Assembly: GCF_002892795.1 (NCBI RefSeq)
Contig: NZ_PJMC01000029.1
Location: 1 to 36,403, forward strand
Source of the DNA: Arthrobacter sp. AFG20
Lineage (GTDB): Bacteria; Actinomycetota; Actinomycetes; Actinomycetales; Micrococcaceae
DNA: 36,403 nt
Direction: 5' to 3'
Numbering within the stretch: position 1 is the first letter of the stretch; each line of letters begins with the position of its first letter. The notes beneath the pieces are model-generated. The model did not search any database. It was not told the DNA's origin and was given only the letters and a program-made list of their open reading frames with translations. Made by a program: the position numbers and the translations under genes. This document shows, piece after piece, positions 25,088 to 32,593 of the stretch.

Positions 25088-25485
25088 GAATCGAGTCATG
25101 GATTTTTGGAGCAGGAGTTTTCTTCTTCGTTCCGGTTTCCATCATCTACGGCTTCCTCACCAACTGGTCTGAGTGGGTCGGCATCCTGGGCATCCTCCTG
25201 GTGGGCGGGCTGGCGGGCATGATCGGTGCCTACCTGGGCTTCACCGGCAAGCGCGTGGGCATGCGTCCCGAGGACCGTGCGGACGCCGAAATCCACGAAG
25301 GCGCCGGCGAGCAGGGCCACTTCAGCCCCTGGAGCTGGTGGCCGCTGGTCCTGGGCCTGTCCTGCGCCGCAGGATTCCTCGGCCTGGCCGTCGGCTTCTG
25401 GATCGTGTTCATCGCCGGCGGTATGGCGCTGGTGGCACTCGTGGGCTGGGTCTACGAATACAGCCGCGGAGACCACGCACACTAG
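25084..25485 (+). CDS. ctaF: Cytochrome c oxidase subunit IV (actinobacterial CtaF)
   Basis: CtaF is a small structural subunit of the actinobacterial bcc-aa3 supercomplex. The 133 residues begin MRIESWIFGAGVFFFVPVSIIYG. There are four membrane segments (about 7-25, 30-50, 84-103 and 105-124). FSPWSWWPLVLG is the typical motif between the pairs. It overlaps ctaD by four bases and ends the ctaCDF operon before a strong terminator. Confidence 0.95.
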   Translation: MRIESWIFGAGVFFFVPVSIIYGFLTNWSEWVGILGILLVGGLAGMIGAYLGFTGKRVGMRPEDRADAEIHEGAGEQGHFSPWSWWPLVLGLSCAAGFLGLAVGFWIVFIAGGMALVALVGWVYEYSRGDHAH

Positions 25486-25499
25486 CGTTTCTGTTTCAT

Positions 25500-25550
25500 A
25501 GAACGACGGCGGGCCCCACCTTTTTGGTGGGGCCCGCCGTCGTTCTTCTT
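25500..25550. terminator. Bidirectional terminator between ctaF and ptsH
   Basis: A perfect 21-bp stem (25500-25520 with 25526-25546) encloses a five-T loop and is followed by CTTCTT. It starts 15 bases after the ctaF stop and lies just before the convergent ptsH stop. Confidence 0.9.
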
Positions 25551-25565
25551 GTATCTAATCCCGCC

Positions 25566-25859
25566 CTAGCTGGCCTTCTGCGACGCCAGCAGCTCGACCA
25601 GACCCGACAGCGCCGCCTCCGCTTCACCCAGGCTCTTGCCCGCCGGCAGGGCTGATTCCTTGACTGCAAGTTCGACTTCGCAGCCGTAGTTGAAGTCGGC
25701 CGTCATGACCTCGAGCAGGGAACGGGCGTCGACCGCGTCAATGCCGTCTTTGCGGATGGTGACCGGTAACCCTGTCTCCGCAACCGCGCGGACGAACACC
25801 GCTGCCGGCCTGGCGTGCAGGCCGATGGCAGCAGAAACGATTGCCTTACGAACGGGCAA
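25566..25859 (-). CDS. ptsH: Phosphocarrier protein HPr
   Basis: HPr passes phosphate from enzyme I to sugar-specific EIIA proteins of the phosphotransferase system. I chose the TTG at 25859. AAGGAG lies five bases upstream, and this start gives MPVRKAIVSAAIGLHARP with the phosphorylated histidine exactly at residue 15, as in the family. An upstream in-frame start would add 11 residues. A Ser at 47 (RSLLEVMT) corresponds to the regulatory Ser46 region. The protein has 97 residues with a C-terminal tail slightly longer than usual. No ptsI or EII gene is in the window. It is divergent from a DasR-like regulator with a dre-like operator between them. Confidence 0.95.
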   Translation of the reverse strand: MPVRKAIVSAAIGLHARPAAVFVRAVAETGLPVTIRKDGIDAVDARSLLEVMTADFNYGCEVELAVKESALPAGKSLGEAEAALSGLVELLASQKAS

Positions 25860-25972
25860 TTGGACTCCTTCGTCTTGGACGGGATGGCACATTGGGGAAG
25901 CCTCCGTCGTCTTCGTATCAGTTCGCCTCTAAGAATATCGGCCCCTGCGCCGTCAATCTTCCCAGGGCCGGC

Positions 25973-25988
25973 CCTGGTCTAGACCTCT
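25973..25988. promoter_or_regulatory. DasR-type operator (dre) between ptsH and the GntR regulator
   Basis: CCTGGTCTAGACCTCT matches the Streptomyces dre consensus ACTGGTCTAGACCACT, as I recall it, at 14 of 16 positions, with a perfect ten-base palindromic core GGTCTAGACC at 25976-25985. It lies between divergent ptsH and a DasR-like gene. A -10-like TACCCT at 26001-26006 would put the -35 of the regulator gene inside the operator, so repression of the regulator gene is plausible. Binding is inferred. Confidence 0.8.
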
Positions 25989-26040
25989 GCCGGATTGGCT
26001 TACCCTTGAACTGTGAGCATGTATTGCAGGACCCTCCGCC

Positions 26041-26832
26041 GTGGCGGCTAACGTGGCCGGCATTGCCGGTGAAATCGACAGGACCAGCGGGACGCCGATT
26101 TACGTCCAGCTCCGTGAGATCCTCAGGACCTACATCGCAACGTCCTGTCCGCCAGGCTCGGCGCTGCCCTCCGAGCGTGACCTGGCCGAACGTTTCAGTC
26201 TGGCCAGGATGACCGTCCGCCAGGCCATCGACGCCCTGGTGGGGGAGGAAGTCATCGAGCGGGTGGTCGGCCTGGGCACCTTCGTCCGGAAACCGAAGCT
26301 GGACCTCCAGGTCAAGCTGACCTCCTACAGCGAGGAGATGCAGCGCCGCGGCATGGTCCCGGCTGCCAAGGTGCTGAGCTTTGAGCAGATCGCCGCCAGC
26401 GCGTTCCTCGCCCGCGAACTTCAGCTGGAGGAAGGAACGCCCCTGGTGCGCTTCCGCCGCCTCCTGCTGGCCGATAACGAGCCAATGAGCGTGGATGAGA
26501 ACTTCATCCCGGCACACCGGGTTCCGGGGCTGCTCGACGGCGAGCCGCCGACATCGCTGTACAACGTCCTCAGCGAACAGTTCGGCCTGGTCATGGAATG
26601 GGGCGAGGACATGATTGAGGCCACGGCTGCCTCGCCCTCCACCGCTCGGCTGCTCAACGTTGAAATCGGCGCGCCGCTGCTGAAGATCCAGCGGCATGCC
26701 TTCGTCGCCAGGTCGATGGTGGACTACTCGGTGTCCTACTACCGGGCAGACCGGTACAAACTGTGGGTGCCGCTGCAGCGGCCCGGCGTCCGGCCCACCC
26801 GCAACTACGCGTCGGGTTACCGGCAGCAGTAG
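26041..26832 (+). CDS. GntR/HutC family transcriptional regulator, DasR/NagR-like
   Basis: The 263-residue protein has an N-terminal GntR winged helix (about 15-85; IYVQLREILRTYI, LPSERDLAERFSLARMTVRQAIDAL, GLGTFVRKPK). A UTRA effector domain follows (about 95-255; LTSYSEEMQRRGM, GTPLVRFRRLLLAD, EPMSVDENFIP, YRADRYKLWVPLQRP). The LTSY-EEM and YRADRYK stretches closely resemble DasR, which binds amino-sugar phosphates. Location next to ptsH with a dre site supports control of sugar (N-acetylglucosamine) phosphotransferase genes. The exact effector is not shown. The GTG start has AGGA about nine bases upstream. Confidence 0.92.
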   Translation: MAANVAGIAGEIDRTSGTPIYVQLREILRTYIATSCPPGSALPSERDLAERFSLARMTVRQAIDALVGEEVIERVVGLGTFVRKPKLDLQVKLTSYSEEMQRRGMVPAAKVLSFEQIAASAFLARELQLEEGTPLVRFRRLLLADNEPMSVDENFIPAHRVPGLLDGEPPTSLYNVLSEQFGLVMEWGEDMIEATAASPSTARLLNVEIGAPLLKIQRHAFVARSMVDYSVSYYRADRYKLWVPLQRPGVRPTRNYASGYRQQ

Positions 26833-26889
26833 CCTGGCTGGCCGGCGATTGCTTCAAAGACACAGCATCCCGTTTGGCAATCAGAATGC

Positions 26890-26937
26890 CCACACAGAAA
26901 AGGCCCGGTCCTGGTGGACCGGGCCTTTTCTGTGTGG
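26890..26937. terminator. Bidirectional terminator between the GntR gene and qcrB
   Basis: A perfect 22-bp inverted repeat (26890-26911 and 26916-26937) has a TGGT loop. It contains AGAAAAGG on the left and CCTTTTCT on the right. It lies between convergent genes and should end both transcripts. Confidence 0.9.
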
Positions 26938-26959
26938 TGCCTGGGTGAAGCGCTGTTGC

Positions 26960-28636
26960 CTAGTGGCTGAGGGTCCTCTGTCCCTCGCCGGCTTCAACAG
27001 CTTCGTGGTGCCCGTGGCCGGCTTCCAGCTCGGCGGGCGTTGCCGGGGCAACCCTGTCCTCGAAGAACCAGCGGGACAGCTTGGCGCGGCGGTTTTCCTT
27101 CCGGGTCACCACACCGTGCTCGTTCGGCTGAGCCGGCAGTGGTGCGGGCGACTCGAAGCCAACAAGCCTGTAGCGCTTGTACTCGTCGAGCGGAGCATGC
27201 ACCTCAATGAACTCACCGTGCCGGAGGCGGACGATGCGTCCGGTCTCGCGGCCGTGGAGGGCGATTTCGCGGTCCTTGCGCTGCAGGGCCAGGGCCACAC
27301 GCTTGGTGACCACGAACGCGATGACCGGTCCGATGAAGAACAGTGCACGCAGCCAGTACGTGACGTCGTTCAGTGCCACGTGGAAGTGCGTGGCGATGAG
27401 GTCCGAACCGGCGGCGGCCCACATGACGCTGTACCAGGTGAAGCCGGCTACACCGATCGCGGTACGCGTGGGAGCGTTCCGGGGACGGTCGAGCACGTGG
27501 TGCTCCCGGTTGTCCTTGGTGATCCAGCGCTCGATCCACGGGTAGGTGAACAGCACGGTAAAAATGATGCCAGCCGGAACAAGTGCCGGAAGCAGGACAT
27601 TCAGCGTGAGGACGTGGCCAAAGATGATGTATTCGAAGTGGAAGTCGCTGACCACACCGGGCATCAGGCGCAGGGCACCGTCGACGAAGCCGATGTACCA
27701 GTCAGGCTGGGTGCCTGCGGACACGGGGGAGGGATCGTACGGGCCGTAGTTCCAGATCGGGTTGATGGTGAAGAACCCGGCCATGAGCGCAATGACACCG
27801 AAGACGATGAAGAAGAATCCGCCGGCCTTTGCAGCATAGACCGGTCCGAGGGGGTAGCCGACGACGTTGCGGTCGTTGCGTCCCGGGCCGGGGTACTGCG
27901 TGTGCTTGTGGACAACCACCATGAAGAGGTGCACGACGATCATGAGCAGGATCAGTGCCGGCACGAGCAGGATGTGCAGCGTGAAGAGGCGGCTGATGAT
28001 GACCGTGCCGGGGAACTCTCCACCGAACAGGAAGAAGGAGATGTAGGTGCCGATCACGGGGATCGACTTGATGACGCCGTCGATGATGCGCAGGCCGTTA
28101 CCGGACAGCAGGTCATCGGGGAGCGAGTAACCGGTGAAGCCGGCAGCCATGGCCAGGATCAGCAGGACACCGCCCACCACCCAGTTCATTTCGCGGGGCT
28201 TGCGGAACGCACCGGTGAAGAACACCCGGAGCATGTGCACGGCCACGGAGGCCACGAACAGCAGCGCTGCCCAGTGGTGGACCTGACGCATGAACAGGCC
28301 GCCGCGGACATCGAAGGAGATATCCAGCGAGGAGCTGTAGGCGACGGACATTTCGACGTTCTTCAGCGGCGTGTAGGAGCCGGCGTAGTGCGTCTCGGCC
28401 ATCGACGGATCGAAGAAGAACGTCAGGAACGTTCCCGACAGGAGCAGGATGACGAAGGAGTACAGCGCCACCTCGCCAAACATGAAGGACCAGTGGTCCG
28501 GGAATACCTTGCGGCCGAATTCGCGGAGGATTCCGGATCCGCCGACGCGCTCGTCGACGAAGTCAGTAAAGCGTCCGACTTTGGTGTTGGCTACGTAGGC
28601 GGGGGCTTCAGCTGTTGATGCTGCGCTCATGCTCAT
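26960..28636 (-). CDS. qcrB: Cytochrome bc1 complex cytochrome b subunit
   Basis: QcrB holds hemes bL and bH and the quinol sites of the menaquinol-cytochrome c reductase. The start is taken as the ATG at 28636, after GGGAG (558 residues); it overlaps qcrA by 29 bases. Heme ligands lie in the pairs HHWAALLFVASVAVH (about 120-134) and HILLVPALILLMIVVH (about 221-236). The Qo-site PDW(Y) motif is in TQPDWYIGF. The long hydrophilic C-terminal tail (from about 440) is typical of Actinobacteria. It is the last gene of the ctaE-qcrCAB cluster and ends at the bidirectional terminator. Confidence 0.96.
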   Translation of the reverse strand: MSMSAASTAEAPAYVANTKVGRFTDFVDERVGGSGILREFGRKVFPDHWSFMFGEVALYSFVILLLSGTFLTFFFDPSMAETHYAGSYTPLKNVEMSVAYSSSLDISFDVRGGLFMRQVHHWAALLFVASVAVHMLRVFFTGAFRKPREMNWVVGGVLLILAMAAGFTGYSLPDDLLSGNGLRIIDGVIKSIPVIGTYISFFLFGGEFPGTVIISRLFTLHILLVPALILLMIVVHLFMVVVHKHTQYPGPGRNDRNVVGYPLGPVYAAKAGGFFFIVFGVIALMAGFFTINPIWNYGPYDPSPVSAGTQPDWYIGFVDGALRLMPGVVSDFHFEYIIFGHVLTLNVLLPALVPAGIIFTVLFTYPWIERWITKDNREHHVLDRPRNAPTRTAIGVAGFTWYSVMWAAAGSDLIATHFHVALNDVTYWLRALFFIGPVIAFVVTKRVALALQRKDREIALHGRETGRIVRLRHGEFIEVHAPLDEYKRYRLVGFESPAPLPAQPNEHGVVTRKENRRAKLSRWFFEDRVAPATPAELEAGHGHHEAVEAGEGQRTLSH

Positions 28637-29678
28637 CACGCTCCCAGTAACTTGGTCCTACAGGTTCGTTGAAGTCGCTGGTGGCGACCAGGTAGCCCTC
28701 ATCGTCAACTGCGATGGGCAGCTGGGGGAGCGGGCGGCTGGCGGGGCCAAAGATAACCTTGCATTCCTGGGTCAGGTCGAAGGTTGACTGGTGGCACGGG
28801 CACAGCAGGTGGTGCGTCTGCTGCTCGTAGAGGGCAACAGGGCAACCGACATGGGTGCAGATCTTGGAGTAGGCGACGATGCCGTTGTAGCCCCAGTTTT
28901 CGCGTCCCGCGGACGGGTTAAGCGAGGCCGGGTCGAGACGCATCAGCAGAACGACGGCCTTGGCCTTCTCGTTGAGCTTGCCTTCGTGCAGTTCATTGAG
29001 GCCTTCCGGGATGACGTGGAAGGCGGAACCGATGGTGACGTCCGAGGCCTTGATGGGGGTTCCATCGGGGTCGCGGGTGAGGCGCTTGAGCTTGCCATCC
29101 GTCGGGGCCCACATGGTGTGCGCCAGCTTGTCGTCCGGGCGCGGTCCCAGGTCGCCGAAGACGGCGAGGGCCGGCAGGGGTGCCAATGCCACGGCGCCCA
29201 GCAGGGTGTTCCGGATGAGGGGACGGCGCTTGATGCCCGTTTCCTCAACGATGTCGTCAACGATGCGGACCGCAGCCTGGCGGTCGTCCTCGGTGCGGAT
29301 CGCGTGGCGTTCCTCGGAGACTTCGTGGTCCGGCATCAGGGCCTTGGCCCAGTGCACGATGCCGGTGCCGATGCCAAGCATGGCGAACGCTGTGCCAACG
29401 CCGAGCAGCGCATTCTGCAGCCGGATGGTGGCAATGCTTGAGTCGTCTCCCAGGTCGATGGCGAAGTACGCCACCAGGAAGATCACGGTGCCAACAACTG
29501 AGGTTGCGAAGAGAGCGGCAACCTGCCGTTCTGCCCGCTTGGCGGCCTTCGGGTCCGTGTCAGCCAGGCGCAAGCGGTGCGGGGGAAGTCCAGGATCCTG
29601 GAATTTCTCCACCTCATGCTGACCAGCCGTAGCTACGGTGCCCGAGTGGTTCGGACTGCCGTCACTATGGTTGCCCAT
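28608..29678 (-). CDS. qcrA: Rieske iron-sulfur subunit of the cytochrome bc1 complex
   Basis: QcrA transfers electrons from quinol through its 2Fe-2S cluster to cytochrome cc. I chose the ATG at 29678 (MGNHSDGSP, 356 residues); an ATG four codons upstream sits directly on AAGG and lacks space for a ribosome site. There are three membrane segments (about 52-75, 88-107 and 155-175), as in the actinobacterial form. The cluster motifs are CTHVGC (Cys274, His276, Cys279) and CPCHQS (Cys293, Cys295, His296). It lies 100 bases after qcrC and overlaps qcrB. Confidence 0.96.
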   Translation of the reverse strand: MGNHSDGSPNHSGTVATAGQHEVEKFQDPGLPPHRLRLADTDPKAAKRAERQVAALFATSVVGTVIFLVAYFAIDLGDDSSIATIRLQNALLGVGTAFAMLGIGTGIVHWAKALMPDHEVSEERHAIRTEDDRQAAVRIVDDIVEETGIKRRPLIRNTLLGAVALAPLPALAVFGDLGPRPDDKLAHTMWAPTDGKLKRLTRDPDGTPIKASDVTIGSAFHVIPEGLNELHEGKLNEKAKAVVLLMRLDPASLNPSAGRENWGYNGIVAYSKICTHVGCPVALYEQQTHHLLCPCHQSTFDLTQECKVIFGPASRPLPQLPIAVDDEGYLVATSDFNEPVGPSYWERDEHERSINS

Positions 29679-29778
29679 GATTCGCCTCATCCTTCTCTCG
29701 TCTCGGCCTTCGCCGAGTTATGTTCAGTTCCAAACCTGCTGTGCAATCAGCAGGACGTTCTTGTTGTGCCTGGTTTGG

Positions 29779-30567
29779 CTAGGACGTCCGGGACGTCAGC
29801 CAGATGGTGAAAGCGATGATGACGCCCAGGCCGGCGATCCACACGAACAGGCCCTCAGAAACAGGACCAAGTGCGCCCAGGTCTGCGCCGCCCGGGGAAC
29901 CATTGGCTTCAATCTGCTTCAGGAAGGTGATGATGTCGCGCTTGCCTTCGGGGGAGATGTTCGAGTCGTTGAACACCGGCATGTTCTGCGGTCCGGTGGC
30001 CATTGCTTCGTAGATGTGCTTGCCGGTGACGTCGGCCAGGGCCGGGGCGAACTTACCGCGGGTGAGTGCACCGCCGGCTGCTGCAGCGTTGTGGCACATG
30101 GCGCAATTCACGCGGAACAGCTCGCCACCTTCGGCGGCGTTGCCCTTCTCATCCAGCAATTCCTCGGCGGGGATGGCCGGACCCGCACCCAGCGACGCGA
30201 CGTACGCGGCCAGCTGGTGGGTCTGGGTGTCGTTGAATTGGGCAGGCTTCTTGTAGGCCTGGGGGCCGTTCATCTGCATGGGCATGCGGCCGGTGCCGAC
30301 CTGGAAGTCAACAGCGGCGGCGCCGACGCCAACCAGTGAGGGACCGTCCTGCGTTCCGCTGGCACCCATGCCATGGCAGGTGGCGCAGTTGGCTTCGAAG
30401 AGCTTCTCGCCTTCCTGTGTATCGCTGGCGGTGAACTCTGCAGTGCTGGCTTTGGCCTCGTTGACGGTGGTGGCAACGGCGTACAGCCCACCAGTGAGGA
30501 GGAGGCCCATCAACAGCAGGGCTATTGCTGCCAGTGGGTGACGTCGCTTCTGCGAGAGTGCCTTCAC
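29779..30567 (-). CDS. qcrC: Diheme cytochrome c subunit of the bc1 complex
   Basis: QcrC passes electrons from the Rieske centre to CuA, replacing soluble cytochrome c. The 262-residue protein has an N-terminal signal/membrane segment (about 12-32). Two cytochrome c domains have heme sites CATCH at 61-65 and CAMCH at 155-159. Likely axial Met residues lie in GRMPMQM and NMPVF. A C-terminal anchor spans about 239-259. The GTG start has AAAGGAA six bases upstream. It lies between ctaE (88 bases) and qcrA. Confidence 0.96.
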   Translation of the reverse strand: MKALSQKRRHPLAAIALLLMGLLLTGGLYAVATTVNEAKASTAEFTASDTQEGEKLFEANCATCHGMGASGTQDGPSLVGVGAAAVDFQVGTGRMPMQMNGPQAYKKPAQFNDTQTHQLAAYVASLGAGPAIPAEELLDEKGNAAEGGELFRVNCAMCHNAAAAGGALTRGKFAPALADVTGKHIYEAMATGPQNMPVFNDSNISPEGKRDIITFLKQIEANGSPGGADLGALGPVSEGLFVWIAGLGVIIAFTIWLTSRTS

Positions 30568-30655
30568 GTGGTGGTTCCTTTATTCGATCGTGCGTCGGCT
30601 CCGTGAGCCGCTTCTTAGAATTCGTCCTCTTGGGTAAGAGGGAGAAAAGTCTGGG

Positions 30656-31294
30656 TTACTGGAGTACGTAGATGACCAGGAAGAGGCCAATCCACACGAC
30701 GTCCACGAAGTGCCAGTAGTAGGAGGTGACAATCGCCGAGGTCGCCTCGAAGTGACCGAACTTCTTCGCGGCGAAGGAGCGGCCCATGATGAGGAGGAAG
30801 GCGACCAGACCGCCGATGACGTGCAGGCCGTGGAAGCCGGTGGTCATGTAGAAGGCAGATCCATAGGCATTGGAGGACAGCGACACGTGCTCCGAGACCA
30901 GCATGGCGTATTCCGTGGTCTGGCCGGCAACGAAGAAGGCGCCCATGAGGAAGGTCAGAGTGAACCATTCGTTCATGCCCCAACGGGTGAACTGAAGGGG
31001 TCCGCCGCTGCGTCGCGGCTGGAGCCTTTCGGCGGCGAATACGCCCATCTGGCAAGTGAAGGAACTTGCCACGAGGACGATGGTGTTAACGAGCGCAAAG
31101 GGGAAGTTGAGCTTGGCCGTCTCTTCCGCCCACATCTGGCCGGAGGTGGACCGGAGTGTGAAGTACATGGCGAAGAGACCGGCGAAGAACATCAACTCGC
31201 TGGAGAGCCAGACTACGGTCCCGACGGAGACCATATTCGGGCGGTTCAGCGTGGGGTGCGCGGGGGTACTGGGGGCATGGGTCGCAGATGTCAC
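30656..31294 (-). CDS. ctaE: Cytochrome c oxidase subunit III
   Basis: CtaE is the third core subunit of the aa3 oxidase. I chose the GTG at 31294 (MTSATHAPSTPAHP, 212 residues), the usual start of actinobacterial CtaE; an upstream ATG would add 12 unrelated residues and read through the promoter. Five membrane helices are predicted, with WLSSELMFFAGLFAMYF, MGAFFVAGQTTEY, GFHGLHVIGG and YWHFVDVVWIGLF. No Shine-Dalgarno precedes the start, and a CATAAT box sits six bases before it, so translation is probably leaderless. It is the first gene of ctaE-qcrC-qcrA-qcrB. Confidence 0.95.
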   Translation of the reverse strand: MTSATHAPSTPAHPTLNRPNMVSVGTVVWLSSELMFFAGLFAMYFTLRSTSGQMWAEETAKLNFPFALVNTIVLVASSFTCQMGVFAAERLQPRRSGGPLQFTRWGMNEWFTLTFLMGAFFVAGQTTEYAMLVSEHVSLSSNAYGSAFYMTTGFHGLHVIGGLVAFLLIMGRSFAAKKFGHFEATSAIVTSYYWHFVDVVWIGLFLVIYVLQ

Positions 31295-31330
31295 ATAGAC
31301 ATTATGTCTATAAAACTCCGGCTTGCCCAA
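31295..31330 (-). promoter_or_regulatory. ctaE: Putative leaderless ctaE promoter overlapped by a 17-bp palindrome
   Basis: On the minus strand, TTGGGC (31330-31325), 18 bases and CATAAT (31306-31301) form a good sigma-A promoter. Its expected start is at the ctaE GTG. The perfect palindrome ATAGACATTATGTCTAT (31295-31311) covers the -10 box and reaches the start codon. It could be an operator for an unknown repressor. Confidence 0.6.
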
Positions 31331-31405
31331 CGCAAACCGCCTTTTGCGGAGACTTTTTCTACAAAGACGCGAAATCGCGCGGAAAAGTTCCCGGAGACGT
31401 TCATA

Positions 31406-31436
31406 TTGGTCTTTGCGACGGGCACCTCGATAGCAT
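31406..31436 (+). promoter_or_regulatory. trpD: Putative promoter for leaderless trpD
   Basis: TTGGTC (31406-31411), 19 bases and TAGCAT (31431-31436) precede the trpD GTG by six bases. This is the spacing expected if transcription starts at the start codon. An AGGAGG overlaps the start codon and is too close to act as a ribosome site. Confidence 0.45.
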
Positions 31437-31442
31437 CAGGAG

Positions 31443-32501
31443 GTGACTTCACAGGTATCGGTACCGGCGGCAGGCAACACCTGGCCGCGCCTCATCTCGG
31501 CACTGTTGAACGGCGAACACCTGAGCGCGGACAGTACGGCGTGGGCCATGGACACCATCATGTCGGGGGCCGCCACACCCGTCCAGATCGCCGGTTTTCT
31601 GGTGGCGCTGCGCGCCAAGGGCGAGACGGTGGAGGAGATCGCCGGTCTCGTCGACGCTATGGTGTCCCATGCCAATCCGATCTCCATCAGCGGCGAAAAG
31701 CTGGACATCGTGGGCACCGGTGGTGACCAACTCAACACGGTCAACATCTCCACCATGGCCGCTCTGGTCTGTGCCGGAGCGGGCGCAAAGGTGGTTAAGC
31801 ACGGAAACCGTGCGGCGTCGTCGTCGTCGGGGTCAGCGGACGTCCTGGAAGCGCTGGGGGTGCGGCTCGACCTCCCCATAGCCGACGTTGCCCGGAACGC
31901 GGAGGAAGCGGGCATCACCTTCTGCTTCGCCCAGGTTTTCCACCCTTCCTTCCGCCACACCGCGGTGCCCCGGCGCGAACTCGCGATCCCCACAGCCTTC
32001 AACTTCCTCGGCCCCCTCACCAACCCCGCCCGGGTGCAGGCCTCCGCAGTAGGCGTGGCGAACGCCCGCATGGCGCCGCTCGTGGCCGGCGTCCTGGCGC
32101 GTCGCGGCAGCCGGGGCCTGGTATTCCGGGGCAGCGACGGCCTGGACGAACTGACCACCACCGGGCCGTCAACCGTGTGGGAGATCCGCGGCGGCGAAGT
32201 GACAGAGCAGACTTTCTCGCCCCGAGACCTGGGGATCCGTCAGGCGACTGTCGATCAGCTCCGCGGTGGTGACGCACAGGCGAATGCCGCCGTCGTCCGC
32301 AATGTCCTGGCCGGGGAAACCGGGCCGGTCCGGGACGCGGTCCTGTTGAACGCGGCGGCCGGCCTGGTGGCGTACGACCTTCAGGCTGACGGTCCGCTCA
32401 CTGACCGCATGAAGCTTGCCCTTGACCGCGCCGCGGAATCCATCGGCTCCGGCGCGGCCGCTGCTGTGCTTGAGAAGTGGGTCAGCCTCTCGCGGGCCTA
32501 G
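31443..32501 (+). CDS. trpD: Anthranilate phosphoribosyltransferase
   Basis: TrpD joins anthranilate to phosphoribosyl diphosphate in tryptophan synthesis. The 352-residue protein has the helical N-terminal domain (about 14-75) and the PRPP loop GTGGDQLNTVNIST (91-104). KHGNRAASSSSGSADVLEALG (119-139) and the later LGPLTNPARV are also conserved. No other trp gene is nearby; trpD divergent from ctaE is a usual actinobacterial arrangement. The GTG start appears leaderless. A 48-bp perfect palindrome follows the gene. Confidence 0.96.
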   Translation: MTSQVSVPAAGNTWPRLISALLNGEHLSADSTAWAMDTIMSGAATPVQIAGFLVALRAKGETVEEIAGLVDAMVSHANPISISGEKLDIVGTGGDQLNTVNISTMAALVCAGAGAKVVKHGNRAASSSSGSADVLEALGVRLDLPIADVARNAEEAGITFCFAQVFHPSFRHTAVPRRELAIPTAFNFLGPLTNPARVQASAVGVANARMAPLVAGVLARRGSRGLVFRGSDGLDELTTTGPSTVWEIRGGEVTEQTFSPRDLGIRQATVDQLRGGDAQANAAVVRNVLAGETGPVRDAVLLNAAAGLVAYDLQADGPLTDRMKLALDRAAESIGSGAAAAVLEKWVSLSRA

Positions 32502-32525
32502 AGCTCGGAACAGTCCCAATGCATC

Positions 32526-32573
32526 AACGACGGAGGGGCCAGGCACGTGCACGTGCCTGGCCCCTCCGTCGTT
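32526..32573. terminator. 48-bp perfect palindrome between trpD and the AsnC-type gene
   Basis: Two 24-base arms (32526-32549 and 32550-32573) are exact reverse complements with no spacer. The right arm ends GTCGTT and runs into AGTAAAC. It lies between convergent genes and most likely serves as a bidirectional terminator. Confidence 0.8.
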
Positions 32574-32593
32574 AGTAAACGATTAGGGGACGG

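Noticed and set aside
26696..28618. Long plus-strand open frame of 640 codons opposite qcrB
   Set aside because: It is antisense to a clear cytochrome b gene, lacks recognisable domains and is rich in His/Asp/Gln/Val runs, as expected for a shadow frame in high-GC DNA.
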